A stretch of 64,000 nt of DNA from Chondrosia reniformis (GCA_947172415.1 OX359193.1:1002501-1066500); one strand, 5' to 3'; shown: positions 35,001 to 48,289, counted from the first letter of the stretch. A program made the numbers and translations. The notes: generated from the letters alone by a model not told the origin.

Positions 35001-38000
35001 CCTTGTTTCCATGGTAACATTGTCAGTCTGCAGCAGTGGGTGTATATGAATACAGTTACCTTGTTAGTAAGCCCTACTGGCCCCTCTTACAATTGGGCAA
35101 TTGAATGTGTAGTAGACAGTTCAATTGGATAATTTGGTCTGAATAGCTGCAATTGATCTGATTGGATAATTTAAGTACGTATATATTATATGTATGTATG
35201 GGGGGTTTCTTTGAGAAGGTATTTGTAAGTTGATGCAGTTGATGTTAAGCATGCATAGCTTCATTTACTGTACAATAGTTGGGAAGTTACGTACCTCCCA
35301 CACTAGCTCCAGATTTTGTATAGATAACAAATCATTTTATGTATGTACATATGTACAGATATACGTACGATATTACATAAGTGTAATTATATATGTACTG
35401 TATGTACCTGTATATGTAGGCATGTTGTTTTGGATGAAGCAGATCACATGTTGGAAAGAGGTTTTAAGGAGCAGTTGGATGATATTCTCATGAACTGTTA
35501 TACTGATAGTGAGTTTATAGTAATGTCTAGTTTGATAGCTACCTTGCTTTCCTATTAGCAAACTGTACGTACAGTGCATGTGGAAATTTCATTTACATTT
35601 GAAATTTCAAACTTTACTAGTGAACTTCGGTAAAGTAGGTACTTTGCAATTCTGTAAAATGGATGTTTTATTCTAATTGGTTGATGGTAATTATATTGAG
35701 TTAATCTACGTAAGTGATGTTTCATTTACTTGAGATGTAGTCTTACTTATGTGTAAATTTCCCTTCCAGTTGCCAACAAGCCACAGACAATGTTGTTTTC
35801 TGCCACAATTCCTTATTGGGTTGAGAAGACCGCTCAGACGTACATGCAGAAGGACAAGGTGCTGATAAACCTGGTAGAAGACAAGGTCAAGACAGCAGTC
35901 ACTGTTCAGGTTGGCTTCTACCTCTTAAAATAGTCAACACGAGAAGTGTCTAAATACGTACAATAGCCAACTGAGCGGCCATTTGACCTCATTTAATCGA
36001 TTAATTTAATCTGCCTATTAAGCACTGTATACACATGTGTGTACATACGTTTATACATACTTATTGCCATACGTATAAGTACGTACGTATGTGTGTGTAT
36101 GTAGCTGTTGATACATGTGTCTACCTCTTGCTACTTGTAGCATAAAGCCATTAGCTGTCCATATCATGAGAGAGCTTCAACTATATCAGATGTTCTGAAA
36201 GTAAGAGATTCATACATCGTACGTAGGTATAGCAATTGACAGAGGTACTATTTACTCACATGCGTGGCTGTCTTATAGCTCCATATATGTACATTACATA
36301 TGCACGTAGCTGTATGATACATTTGGTTGATATTTAAGATTCACAGTGATTATGTTCTGTTACTAGTGCAAGTATGTAGGTATATACAGTACATTTATAT
36401 ACTGTTTCGAATTGCGACTACTTTTTAAGTGCCATGATCAAGTCAGAGGCTCGTTAAGCTTCTGTTACTAACTTCTATGTATATTCAGTACAATGGCTCC
36501 ATCGCCCAATCCTTGCTTTAGGTGTACAGCCCGCAGGAAGGGCGTGTCATTATCTTCACTTCCACCAAGAAGGAAGCCAATGAACTGGCTCTGACGTCAG
36601 TCCTGAAGAAGGGATGCCAAGTTCTCCACGGAGACATAGCCCAGAAGCAGAGAGACATCACACTGAAGGTCAGTTGACTCAATATGAGCTACTATATGTA
36701 ACTGCAAGCATCCCAGGTATAGAACCTGTATAGTTCAAAGTTTTTTTACATTTGACAATTTGATTTTCTTCAAGAGGGACAAATGCCACCATCCCCAAGG
36801 AAACCCTGACTTGTACCTGTATGTTTTGCTATTTGTATTTGAGTAGTATTTAGATGTCAAGGGTCCTATGTGTATATATGGTGTATGTATGTATGTATGT
36901 AGGGGTTTCGTGATGGTGCATTCAGGTGTCTAATAGCCACTAATGTAGCAGCCAGAGGTCTGGATATACCAGAAGTGGATTTGGTCATTCAAACTGAACC
37001 ACCACAGGTTGGCACTTACATCCATATGCATCCTTACAGTATATAGGTAGGTACACATGCATACGTACGTATATAAATACATTGATACATGTGCATACTT
37101 ATATAGTATGTGTGTATTTACATGCATAGATAGCATACAATATAGATTGTCTCCTTATTCCCTAACACGTATACACAAAGATAATAGAAGTTGAACCTGT
37201 TTATTATACATGCTATTGGCACATGGTTAATGACATCACCATAGAGAGTGCTGCTGTTCAGTGGTTTTATTACTGCTGCACTATAGGATGTAGACTCATA
37301 CATTCACCGCAGTGGTAGAACAGGTCGTGCTGGGAGAGAAGGTGTCTGTATAATGTTTTACAAGAGGGAGCAAGAAGACGTTCTCAAAGATGTGGAAAGA
37401 GTAGCTGTGAGTCACTACCCACAACCACTGCTTGTACCACAGCCACTGCTTGTACCACAGCCACTGCTTGTACCACAGCCACTGCTTGTACCACAGCCAC
37501 TGCTTGTACCACAACCACTGCTTGTACCACAACCACTGCTTGTACCACAACCACTGCTTGTACCACAGCCACTGCTTGTACCACATTCACTGCTTGGATT
37601 CTTAAGTATCCCATTTGTACTGTGAAGTATGTACACATTCATACTTATGGTTATGGTTGCTGATTTGTGAGTATCAGCTATGGTCAAGCCATAGATATCT
37701 GTTTTGTCCCTATTATAGGACTCATCAGTATGACATACGATTGAAGTATATACATACATATGTATGTACGTACTTGTGTAACGAAAGGTATTGCATTCAA
37801 CCCTATCTACTGTTTCCTCATTTTAGGGTATTAAGATTCAGAGAATAGGTGCTCCACAGGAGGTAGAAATTATAAAAGCAGCTGCTAAAAGTGCCTCTGG
37901 GTAAAGAGACTAGAGTTTTTCCATATGTGTACTTTACTATGTTATAGTCTTGCTGTAAATGCTTATTTTATATACAAATACTATGCTGTATTCATTATAA

Positions 38001-40206
38001 ATGTACAGTACATATACTATAGATCAATGTCTACTAATAATGTACATATACGTACGTACATATGACTTGTGTACATATAAGTACCCATTGAATTCTAATG
38101 TTCCAATTAGTCTTTCCAGTTTTAACAGACACTATTCTCCCCTCTAAGCTATTTTCCAATCTTTTTACTGTGTCACTGTGCACTTGTCTTCCTAATTGTT
38201 GTTTATAGTTCTGGTAATAATCCCTTTCACTCAGTGTTATCAACAAGGTCTCCACGTCTGTGATTCCACTCTTCAAAGAGGAAGCTGCAAGGTTGCTTCA
38301 GGAGAAGGATGCAGAGGAGATCGTTGCGGCTGCCTTAGCTACTATCAGTGGGGTCACTGAAATGACCAAGCGATCGCTTCTATCTTCTATAAAAGTAAGT
38401 CTTGGAAGTTTCTTAAAGGATAATGGCTCTAAGTTTCATCACATTGGGTAAATTATATGTATTTGGACCAGCTAGTTTTGCTATCTGATGCATTGCTCTA
38501 GAGAAAACCTTTGACTGATTTCTCAACCTTAATACTTACATTGATAGCATGTTTTTGATATACGTACGTATACATATGATATTACATACTATACGTATAC
38601 ATACTACAGAGCTACCTATATACACATACTACAGGGTATATACACATACATACTACAGAGCTACCTATATACACATACTACAGGGTATATACACATACGT
38701 ACTACAGAGCTACCTATATACACATACTACAGGGTATATACCGTAGTTCGGGAAATTTTCGTTGTTAAAATATTTTCGTGGTTGGCTCAAACCACGAAAA
38801 TATTTTAACACGAAATATTTTTAACAACGAATAATAACACGTTGTACAATCTACGTATATATGTAAACGCAACACAGCTGAGCGCGGCCAAAATGGCTCT
38901 ACTGCGATACCTGCAGCGCAAGGACGGTTTACCGGACCCAAAGGGCTCACTTTCGTGAAAGCCGCGAACACAGAGGATCCCTTTCGTAATCCCGTAATCC
39001 TCTATTTCTCAACGTAATTACGTAACGTGTATAAATTTTCGTGGTAGCCCCCAGACCACGAAAATATTTTAACACGAAAATTTTTTCCACGAAAATTTCC
39101 CAACACGAAAATTTCCCGAACTACGGTACACATACGTACTACAGAGCTACCTATATACACATACTACAGGGTATATACACATACGTACTACAGAGCTACC
39201 TATATACACATACTACAGGGTATATACACATACGTACTACAGAGCTACCTATATACACATACTACAGAGCTACTTATATACGTACACATACTATACGTGT
39301 TACAGGGCTATACAACCTATTTGATGCGTTCAGACTTTGAGTTCCGTGGTCTGGGCTTTATTTGGACTCAACTAGAGCGTCGTCTGCCACCTGAAGTGAA
39401 GGAATCTGTGAGAGGAATGACATTGTGTAAAGATAAGCAGGTACAGTACATGTCAAACAAAAGTATGCATTGTAGTCTATATATTATGTATTAGTCCAAC
39501 TGAGGTACGTATGTATAGTCTACAGTCTGTATGATATTATATAGTGCTCCAAAGCATCACATTCATGTATGTATATAAATGTTTGCCTTCTTATTTATTG
39601 CTAAAATCTCTTAGTCTATTACTATAAATGTTGCTTCTAATCGATCACGCTCCCTTCCTCCTCTGACATCTACTGTATCTATGTATATGGCACAAGATGC
39701 TGAGGAGAAAGAGAAGAAGATTGTATCCTCATTCAATGTTGCTCTGTGTTGTGTAAAATCTAAGCACAGAAATAGGAAGATTGGTGTCTTTACTGCTATT
39801 TGTAGGGTGCTGTGTTTGATCTGCCCAACTCCATGAATGAGCTGATTCAGGTACGCTAGTAGTCTCATTTAAGGCGTGCTGTATCTTATTAAGTGTTCTA
39901 CTTTTGTGTACACTTATAACATTACTACATTCTCTTACGTATACAGTATGTGTGTGTACTTGCTTTGTCTTGGTAAGGTTAGCTTTATCCATATATTTCT
40001 TAATTTAGGAAAATTGGGAGAATACCAATAAAATTGTATTGTCAATTCCTAAGGAATTGCCAGAACTTCAAGAAAGGAATTATAGTAATAACTCCAGATC
40101 CAGTAACAACTTCAGGTCCAGTAACAACTTCAGGTCCAGTAACAACTTCAGATCCAGCAACAACTTCAGATCCAGTAATAACTACAGTTCCAGAAGACAA
40201 TTTTAA
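32079..40206 (+). CDS. DDX21: DEAD-box RNA helicase of the DDX21/DDX50 (GUCT) family
   Basis: Nineteen exons: 32079-32117, 32245-32316, 32396-32648, 32720-32803, 33221-33240, 33399-33476, 33594-33711, 33923-34019, 35420-35508, 35770-35909, 36141-36200, 36522-36668, 36903-37007, 37287-37406, 37827-37900, 38235-38394, 39306-39440, 39806-39850 and 40009-40206; 677 residues. It is a nucleolar RNA helicase for rRNA processing. An acidic/basic N-terminal tail precedes motifs ARTGTGKT (split by a 20-base exon), [29 protein letters not shown] and [11 protein letters not shown]. The GUCT region follows ([28 protein letters not shown]). The C-terminus is a run of RSSNNF hexapeptides, probably equivalent to the FRGQR tail of DDX21. 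DDX21 and DDX50 cannot be separated here. Confidence 0.95.
34020..35419. other. Largest intron of the DDX21-like gene
   Basis: 1.4 kb of AT-rich sequence between exons 8 and 9. I see no nested exon. The short open frames have no codon structure. Confidence 0.5.
37419..37598. repeat. 18-bp minisatellite, 10 copies, in a DDX21 intron
   Basis: Unit CCACAGCCACTGCTTGTA, with an A/G variant in the middle (CCACAACC). It starts 12 bases after the donor of exon 14. The array is stop-free in several frames, which explains open frames on both strands. Confidence 0.95.
38590..39290. repeat. 49-bp minisatellite, split by a MITE
   Basis: Units with GAGCTACCTATATACACATA and then CTACAGGGTATATACACATA recur every 49 bases at 38611, 38660, 38709 and, after the insertion, from 39146 on. 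It lies in the DDX21 intron before exon 17. The array is interrupted by the element at 38741-39126. Confidence 0.9.
38741..39126. mobile_element. 386-bp MITE with terminal inverted repeats and TA target-site duplication
   Basis: The element starts CCGTAGTTCGGGAAATTTTC and ends with the reverse complement, GAAAATTTCCCGAACTACGG. It is flanked by TA on both sides. Removing it and one TA restores a perfect 49-bp repeat unit, so the insertion site is certain. Further inverted pieces (TTTCGTGG.. with CCACGAAAA..) make the interior fold back on itself. No coding capacity. The TA duplication points to mobilisation by a Tc1/mariner-type transposase supplied elsewhere. Confidence 0.92.
40083..40203 (+). 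repeat. In-frame 18-bp coding repeat (RSSNNF)
   Basis: Five copies of an 18-bp unit such as AACTTCAGGTCCAGTAAC in the last DDX21 exon, encoding RSSNNF, the last ending NNY. The tail then closes with SSRRQF and a stop. Known DDX21 proteins carry a different short Arg-rich repeat at the same place. Confidence 0.9.
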
Positions 40207-41420
40207 GTCATTATTTAAGAACTGCAGCAGATCTTATCTTGTGTATTTATCTTATGCATGCTATAAGCTGTGAATTTCTATAGTTTAAATAATTTTATCA
40301 AAATTGAAAGATCAATGTGAATTATGTATAAAACATACGTATATTTAACAATAACCTGCAGCATACACATAGCCTCTAACAACTATGTACATTACTGTTT
40401 TGCATATAAGGTCATTCATATACATATAATTGTGTAAGGAAATAAGACGATGTGCATGTGTATGCATATAATTAACTGCACACCTATATACGTATGTATA
40501 CCAACTCCATTTATATACTGAAACCTAGCACCTTAACTAATATAAAAACTTAACTGTTTAATAATAATAATATTGAATTACATAAATGTAAGCTTTTGTG
40601 TTATTAAACATTGTTAAGTTACAAATTTGTTTAGTTACAAAGTTACAAATTAGTCTGTAACTGAGTGAATGAACCACTGAATGAATATAACAAGTTTGAC
40701 AGACAAACAGTTTAACTTTAAGGAAACACACTTATACATACGTATGCATGTATTTAAAGTTTATGAAATCTAGTTCATCTTGCAAGGTAATTTTTGACTG
40801 CACAATTTGAAGTTCAATCTACACAGAGAGAGGATGGCAAACTTGACATACACATATGTACAAAGATACACATGAAGCAAACTAAATGCATTTGCAAACA
40901 GTCATTTCACAATTGGACTAAGCTTCCAGCAATAACTGCGAGCCTATAAAGCCTAGGGACAGCCAACACAAAATAGGCCATGCAGAAACAGTTAAATTCC
41001 AACTTGAAAGTATACAAGGGGATGGACAAAATGGCTGCAAGCCTAAGGCCTAGGATCACGAGCTAATTGGCTGTAGACAGAGATTGCCAAGCAGGCAAAT
41101 CAAAATGCTGGGCCAAAACTATGACAGTCATAATATAACAGCCAGAAAATTCTAGATATCCAGAGTGCATGCATGTATAAAGACTGCTGCATAGCTAAAG
41201 TATAACTGATTATCAAATAAGGTCATGTACGGTGTCTTGGCAGACTTACAAGTTACTGCAAAAAGAAATGTCATCTCTCAACACAGAAGTGCAAAATGCC
41301 ATGCAGCTGAAGCTGGTAAACTTCATTTGGATCCAACACAGTGCAACCTTTAAAGTGGGGATCCCGGACCCTTTGATGAACTACAGGAAGGGAGAGAAAA
41401 CAGGGTTATCATAAATATTT
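40207..41420. other. Gene-free AT-rich stretch 3' of DDX21
   Basis: I see no exon. The first part is the DDX21 3' UTR. AATAAT and TACGTATA runs dominate. Confidence 0.5.
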
Positions 41421-44400
41421 GAGTTAGAATGGCAATCTGAATATGAACTCACTTAAACAATTCATCTTAAAAATGGTGTGTACTCCTCTTAGCATCAACT
41501 TTACCATGGAAAAGTTGACCCCGGGGCACACCACGCGGAGGTGGGAGTACATCGTGCCCCCCACTCCGCCCAGTAGTGCTCCACGTTCTCAGCTAGGAGG
41601 GGAGGAAGATGCGCGGGAACGGCTCGGCGTACCTAGCCGCCCTGTGACCAGTTACTAGATCAAGGTACAAATGCTACGTGTACAATGACCCGACCCTGGC
41701 GGACCTCAAACCTTCTTCATTGAGAATCATGACACACCGGCGTAGCACCGGAGAACAGTGCGTCACTTTACCTCAAATCAGACCTGCCTTCGTATGAGAT
41801 AGGGACCACTGAAGAAAAGAAAAGATGTCACATTAAACAAGAATAATATAGTATATAAAACACAGTAAAGAAACATGTACATTATAAGTAAAAACATCAC
41901 CATGTATAGAGCACAAGTACAGTCACAATACAATAGGAATGATATATTAGGACAAGCTAACTCAAATTGAAGTGACAAGTCTGGATCAAATTACATAGGT
42001 CACAAGTCAAAATTCTAAGTCAAAATATTGTCAAAGTCACAAGTCAAAAAGACAATACAGTTGTTAAGGCACTCAGCTAATTAGCAGGTCAAAGCAGAGC
42101 AAGGACAGCTTGCTCAAAATTAGTTACTTCAAGTACACTTGTGGTAGGAGCATGGGACAGCTGAAATGACTATATATATATAGACCAGGGACAGCTGATA
42201 GCTATGACAGTAATAAATAGGACAGTCATTACAGGACAGATACACTACTTAAAATGCCAAGTTAAAAATTAGACAAGTACAGTTTAGAGCAGCAATTCCA
42301 GGATTGATAGCCAATTAAATTCAAATCTTAAAACGACATGTCATAATAGGACAGAGACAATCTGGTTCAGTACAAAGTGACCACTTAGTTGTATATAAAT
42401 AGACCAGGGACATCCAGCTCAAAATGTCTTGCAAAGCAGACCAAGGGAGAGTCAAGAATTCAGCTAGGGACATCCAGCTCAAAATGTCTTGCATAGTAGA
42501 TAAAGGGACAGTCCGGAATCCAACTGAAAATGGGATGCAGCAAAGCAACACCATGCAAATATAAAACCTGTAGAATGTAGAAATTTTTACATAATACCAA
42601 TAAATAATATAATACTCACATGATTCAACATGTCAAACCTTCAAAATATGCAGATCCATGCAGTATTTTTCTGTTCTGAAGTTATCTTGCTCCCTCCTTC
42701 ATTTTTACTCCTTCATTTTGATAATGAGTATCTGCACATGTGCAGTTAAGAAGTTACTTGCTGCTGAAATCAATGATGTCATTTCATATTCAGAATGGGG
42801 GACCATATTTTCTTCTTAACACAAAAATGCCAATCTTGCTGAATGTCTTGTATATAACACTTGCTGTTAACTTAACACCAAAAAATTAATACCAAAAATG
42901 CCAATCTTGCTGAATGCCTGTCTGTAGTTATTACTCCATTTTGATATTCTGTAGTCGTTACTCCATTTTGAAGTTCTTACTCCATTTTGACTAATATTGG
43001 TACAGTTTAAAAATTATTGCAATTTCTACACTTACTTTTGGTATTTTACGTTGCAGTATATACAGTGAATATTACATTGAAATTGACTAAAACAAGTCAT
43101 GATCAACCATATTTTCTTGAAGCAAATATGCCAATTGTGCGGGATATCTTACGCAAATTGATACCATCAATGTTTTAAGCTAAGAAACTGACCAAATACA
43201 AGTTGCAAGTCCATACATATACCAGGAAATGTACAGCCAGCTCAAAATTATCAGCCAAAGTAGACCCAGCTTGAGTAGACCAAGGATGACGCAGCACTAG
43301 ATGAGATCAGTAAAGGAATGCTAGGGAAAACTTGCAGAACCTGTATATAGAATGTAGAAAAATTGTATAATACAACTGAATAATGTACACATGAACATGT
43401 CTGTCTAACCTTCAACAGACCATCCAGTTCTGTATAGTTATACTCCATTTTGATATTCTGTATAGTTGCTCCATTTTGATATTCTGTATAGTTGCTCCAT
43501 TTTGATATTCTGTATATTAGTTGCTCCATTTTGATATTCTGCATAGTTGCTCAATTTTGATATTCTGTATAGTTGCTCCATTTTGATATTCTGTATAGTT
43601 GCTCCATTTTGATATTCTATAGTTGCTCCATTTTGAAGTTCTTACTCCATTTTGACAGTGATATTATCAGTACAGTTTGAAAAAGTTAGTTTTTTGACCA
43701 AGTATTGCAATTTCTACACTTGCTATATTGGTACTTTTTGTTGAAGTTTATACAAAGAATATTAAAATGAAATAGTGCATTTTCTACACTTGCTATTGGC
43801 ATTTTACGTTGAAGTACATACAAGGAATGTTAATTCCACCTAATTTTCTTGATGTTAATACATGTAAAATGCCAATCTTGATCAATGCTAAGTTAATTAC
43901 TATAAAATGTCAATCTTGATCAATGCCTTAATTAATGCAAAATGCCAATCTTGATCAATGCCTTAATGCAAAATGCCAATCTTGATCAATGCCTTAATTA
44001 ATGCAAAATGCCCATCTTGATCAATGCCGTAATTAATGCAAAATGCCAATCTTGATCAATGCCTTAATTAATATAAAATGCAAAAGGCTAAATGCTTTCC
44101 TTACAATATCACATACATATAACTATAGTTGCTATTGTTATTTTACGCTGATTCAGAAGTATATACAAAGTATAATAAAGTGACTAGTGAATTCCACCAT
44201 ATTTTCTTGAAGCAAAAATGCCAATTGTGTGGGATATCTTACGCGAATTGATATCATCAATGTTTTAAGCTACGAAACTGACCAAATACAAGTTGCAAGT
44301 CCATACATATACCAGGAAATGTACAGCCAGCTCAAAATTAGACCCAGTAGAATAGACCAAGGACAATTCAGCACTAGATGAGATTAGCAAAGGAATACTA

Positions 44401-45960
44401 GGGAAAACTTGCTGCAGAACCTGTAGAATGTAGAAACATTGTATAATACAACTGAATAATGTACACATAAACATGTCTGTCTAACCTTCAAAAGACAATC
44501 CAGTTCTGTATTATATAGTTACTCCATTTTGATATTCTGTAGTTGTTGCTCCATTGATATTCTGAAGTTGTCTAACCTTCAAGAGACAATCCAGTTCTGT
44601 ATTATATAGTTACTCCATTTTGATATTCTGTAGTTGTTGCTCCATTGATATTCTGAAGTTGTTAATTTAACAGTTTAAAAATTAGGTTGCAAGTTTTTGG
44701 ACCAAGTATTGCAATTTTGCATTTTCAACATTGAAGTATATACAAAGAATAATAGAATAATAAATTGAAATTGATTAAATGAATTCCACATTTTCTTGAT
44801 GCAAAAATGCAATTGTGCTGAATCTTGTACGAAAATTGCAAAATGCCAATCTTGATTAATGCTTTACAATGCAAAATGCAAAATGTTTTAATTCCTTACC
44901 CCTTCAAATACATATACAATCACATATACACATAACTTACGCAAACCCTAATTATCAAACTTTCTAAACAATACCGTCGACATTATGCAGATTGTTGAAG
45001 TTCTTTGCTGAAGATTGAAGTTAAAAATTCTTTGCTGAATTTAAAAAAATGGTTATAAAGTTAAAAAAATTCTTTCCTGAAGTTAGAAAAATTTCTTTGC
45101 TGAAGTTGAAAATTCTGCTGAAGGAAAAATATTAGTTAAAAATGTCTTGGCTGGAATTACTCTTTTGCTGAGGTTAAAAAATTCTTTGCTGTTATATATG
45201 AGATTTAAGTTAATGTCAATTTTGCAGAATATATACAGCAAATTATAAATGCTAATTTTGCAAAAATCTTGAAAATGCCAAAAGATCTTGAAAAATGCTA
45301 AAAAAGCTGAAAAATGCCAAAAATCTTGATCTTGAAAATGCCAAAAATCTTGAAAAAATGCCAATCTTGAAAAATTAAAGCCATGCAATCTTAATCTTGA
45401 AAAATGCCTTAACTCCACATACTAGATACATACAATCACCCATATGTACATACACAAAAAACTTACCTTCAACATAAAAGCTAACAAATACAACCAATTG
45501 CAATTTCCACCAAAATCTTCAGAAACCAATGCAAACGTGTGAAATGCTTGAAATGTATGCAAATGCAATTACCTTAAAATGGGCAGCCTAAAACAGGGAC
45601 TCCGGTCAGAGCTTCTCTTCGCCGAGTCGGTGGGTACTGGTCCCACGCACTGCTTCCAGACCATCAGCCTCGATCTTCGGGAGAACAAACGCACAAAGGC
45701 GAGTTTGTAGGGAGGAACAACCCCGGATCCTAGGCCATATTGGAGAAGACCATCCCCCTCAGAGAAACCTCAAGTCCTTCAGCAGCACATGGTCCCATGA
45801 CCGTACTCCAAGCCATGGTTGTCGCACCAAATTCCCGGAGGCTGGCGAACCGTATACTCCGGCGCTGGAACGGAGTGGGGCCCGAAGGCCAAAGAATGAA
45901 ATTTGCTATGGTCTATTTATAATAAACGTCTTTTTTGCGAACGATCTTCTGGTGGCACGT
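41420..45960. other. Two GC-rich islands enclosing an AT-rich array region
   Basis: Islands at about 41510-41770 and 45590-45930 are clearly GC-rich with many CpGs. The DNA between them is AT-rich and made of local duplications. These include a 60-bp duplication at 42406 and 42466, a 26-bp array around 43440-43640, a 35-bp array at 43870-44070 (GCCAATCTTGATCAATGCC core), a ~92-bp duplication near 44480-44660, and a ~1.07-kb duplication (43130-43430 with 44205-44500). Short frames in the islands (71 and 60 codons) match nothing I know. This may be a large non-autonomous transposon or a non-coding locus. Confidence 0.5.
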
Positions 45961-45964
45961 TCGA

Positions 45965-46068
45965 GAACAATGAGTACGTGTAGTACATCCATTCAGCTAT
46001 TCAGCAAAGAATGAACAATGAGTACGTGAGTACGTGTAGTACATCTATTCAGCTATTCAGCAAAGAAT
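45965..46068. repeat. Tandem duplication of about 50 bp
   Basis: GAACAATGAGTACGTG followed by TAGTACATC(C/T)ATTCAGC and TATTCAGCAAAGAAT appears twice in a row. It lies just outside the right GC-rich island. Confidence 0.85.
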
Positions 46069-46584
46069 AGTCAAAACAGCTCAGTGAAACCTTCCTCAAT
46101 AGAAAGAACATCTTTAGGCGAAACTCACAACAGCTCAGCCACGACCTTCTCTATAGACTCATATTCTTCTGTGGCAATCAGAGTTAAATAACATATGGAT
46201 ACAATTAATATATCAAATTCCTATTTTCAAAAAATACTGCTGCAATACTGCAATACTTAGCATAGGGACCATTAATGTTCCAGAGACTATGAGATCTGAT
46301 CGATCATCATCACATTAATTTTGTGCATAGAACACAATGATATTGTAGCTAACATGTTTATAACTTGCGCACTTGTATATATGTTGTTTGTACAAATAGC
46401 TTAGTAAGTCTCGATCGTATATTGCCTATAAAACTAAACTGACTAATTGTAAATCTAATACTCAATGGCCATTGCAAACTCGCAAGAAATGTAAATTGAC
46501 ACGACAATTTAGCTATATGGAAAATGAAAGAGGCAATGAATGCCTGCATGCACGATCGGATGTGAGATATACGCATGGAATGAA

Positions 46585-48289
46585 ATGGCGGCCGTAAGTT
46601 TTTTGGCATTAAGTAGTTTTATAAAGGCGAAGCTCTATTAGATGCTTTTCCCGAATAAAGTTGGCGGATTTATCCACATTTAATACCACTAATAGCATGT
46701 CCACTTGCAAGTTTGTATTAACTATGTTATTTATGGTGTAGATAGCATATAGCACTCATTTTGGAATGCACTATTTGGTTAAAATGTTTGACAGGTGCAT
46801 GTTCAAGATGATGAGAGTCATACACAGCCTGGGCCTGCGTACGTGAGACTACAACTTGTAAGTTTTTCGTGCTTATAAACGGCAACAAATGTCTTCACTC
46901 TTTAATTTATAAATCTTTACAGTATATGGACAACTTCATAAAGTTCAAGTTAAAACATTTTACTAAAATAGACATAGCTACAGTTTAATTCTAATGTCAA
47001 TCAAATTTCTCTGTTTGCAGGTATATACAGACTATCTATCTATAGCTAGCTTATCTATATATAGTACAGTGGAAAGACTTGATTATGTACATTAGCTTTC
47101 AGGATTATTTGCATGTAGCCAATGGCTGCAGTATTATTAGGTGTTGCCATGGTAACTTGTACTTATTCAACCATCTTTATTCCTAGAATCTTGTTGCTAT
47201 TTTTATTATGTATCTTAAAATTGTGAAGTAAGGTTATGGTTTATGGTAATGCAAGGACTCCTAAATCTTGTGTTTCTTACAATATGGTAGTATAGCTGTA
47301 ACTGTATTGCATCAACTGTGTAATGTCTTCTCGTTTGTGATCCCTGCTTGAAAGAAATTCCAATTATACTTTATATATATAGTGTATACACACCATTTCT
47401 GTAATATGTTATATGATTGCCCCATAAAATGAGACATTAATACTAATACTAATAGTATTATGGCAAATGTAGTACAATAAGTACTGATGACTGAGTAGAT
47501 GGAGAATGTCTCACTTTCTTAGTTGAGCTAGTGTTGTTATGAACTGTTATGGGGCAATAACAAAGACTATGTAGCAGGGTCAAGCTCTATACAACTCATT
47601 GACAATAGCAATTAATCCTATAACAGGGAATGACATTGCCAGAACAGCCAGAGTTACCATATGACCATATATGGCAACAGTATACAAACCACCATAAGAA
47701 TAACAGTCATGCAAGCAATTACTGTGGAAATTCATTAGGAATTATTGGCCAATTTGGTCCTATGTCATCTTAGACTAGAAATGTATGCAAAATGTGAAGA
47801 AAGTTACAGTATATACGTATATTTGGTTTTAATTAAAAAGGTTAAACAGGCCTGGCTTGGCAATGTATTGAGGGCATTTATAGGACAACTATATTATGGT
47901 GCTTGTATGGTTCAATCATAAGAAGCATCAACAACTTTATTACTGTACATTTAGCACAAAAAGAAACATAAATAACCAGTACAGTGGAACCCCGTAACAG
48001 ACAGTCCTGAAATGGTGAATCTATAGAGGGACTTCTGTTGTAGCTGTGGACATGAGAGGTCATTTGTACTTTCTGTAAGCTATTCTGGTTTCAGTTCAGT
48101 GGGGATATAGATGGATTATTAGTCGGGGAAGGCTTGACAACAGTGTTACTTGTTGAATGTGGGGTGCTGTGGATTTTATCATTAGTGTCTGCTCCATCAG
48201 TAACTGTTCCTCAAATGAGATCTGCAGCAGTGTCTGGATTCGATTCAGTGGCTGAGGTGGATGGAAAGGTTTTGGACTTTCTGTTGTAG
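46585..48289 (+). CDS. Candidate small three-exon gene (88 residues), unrecognised
   Basis: Exons 46585-46593 (ATGGCGGCC followed by GTAAGT), 46795-46857 and 48095-48289 join in phase 0 and end at TAG. The protein starts MAAVHVQDDESHTQPGPAYV. Its third exon has a hydrophobic run (VLLVECGVLWILSLVSAPSV) that could be a membrane segment. The first two exons have good splice sites; the third acceptor (GGTTTCAG) is plausible. The function is unknown and I cannot exclude chance, since the surroundings are repeat-rich and no other exon supports the model. Confidence 0.3.

Noticed and set aside
37296-37759. Repetitive frames on both strands
   Set aside because: Product of the 18-bp array in a DDX21 intron. 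The plus-strand frame is only an extension of exon 14 past its donor.
45083-45418. 111-codon Phe-rich frame on the minus strand
   Set aside because: Derives from short degenerate repeats (AAATCTTGAAAAATGCC-like); low complexity.
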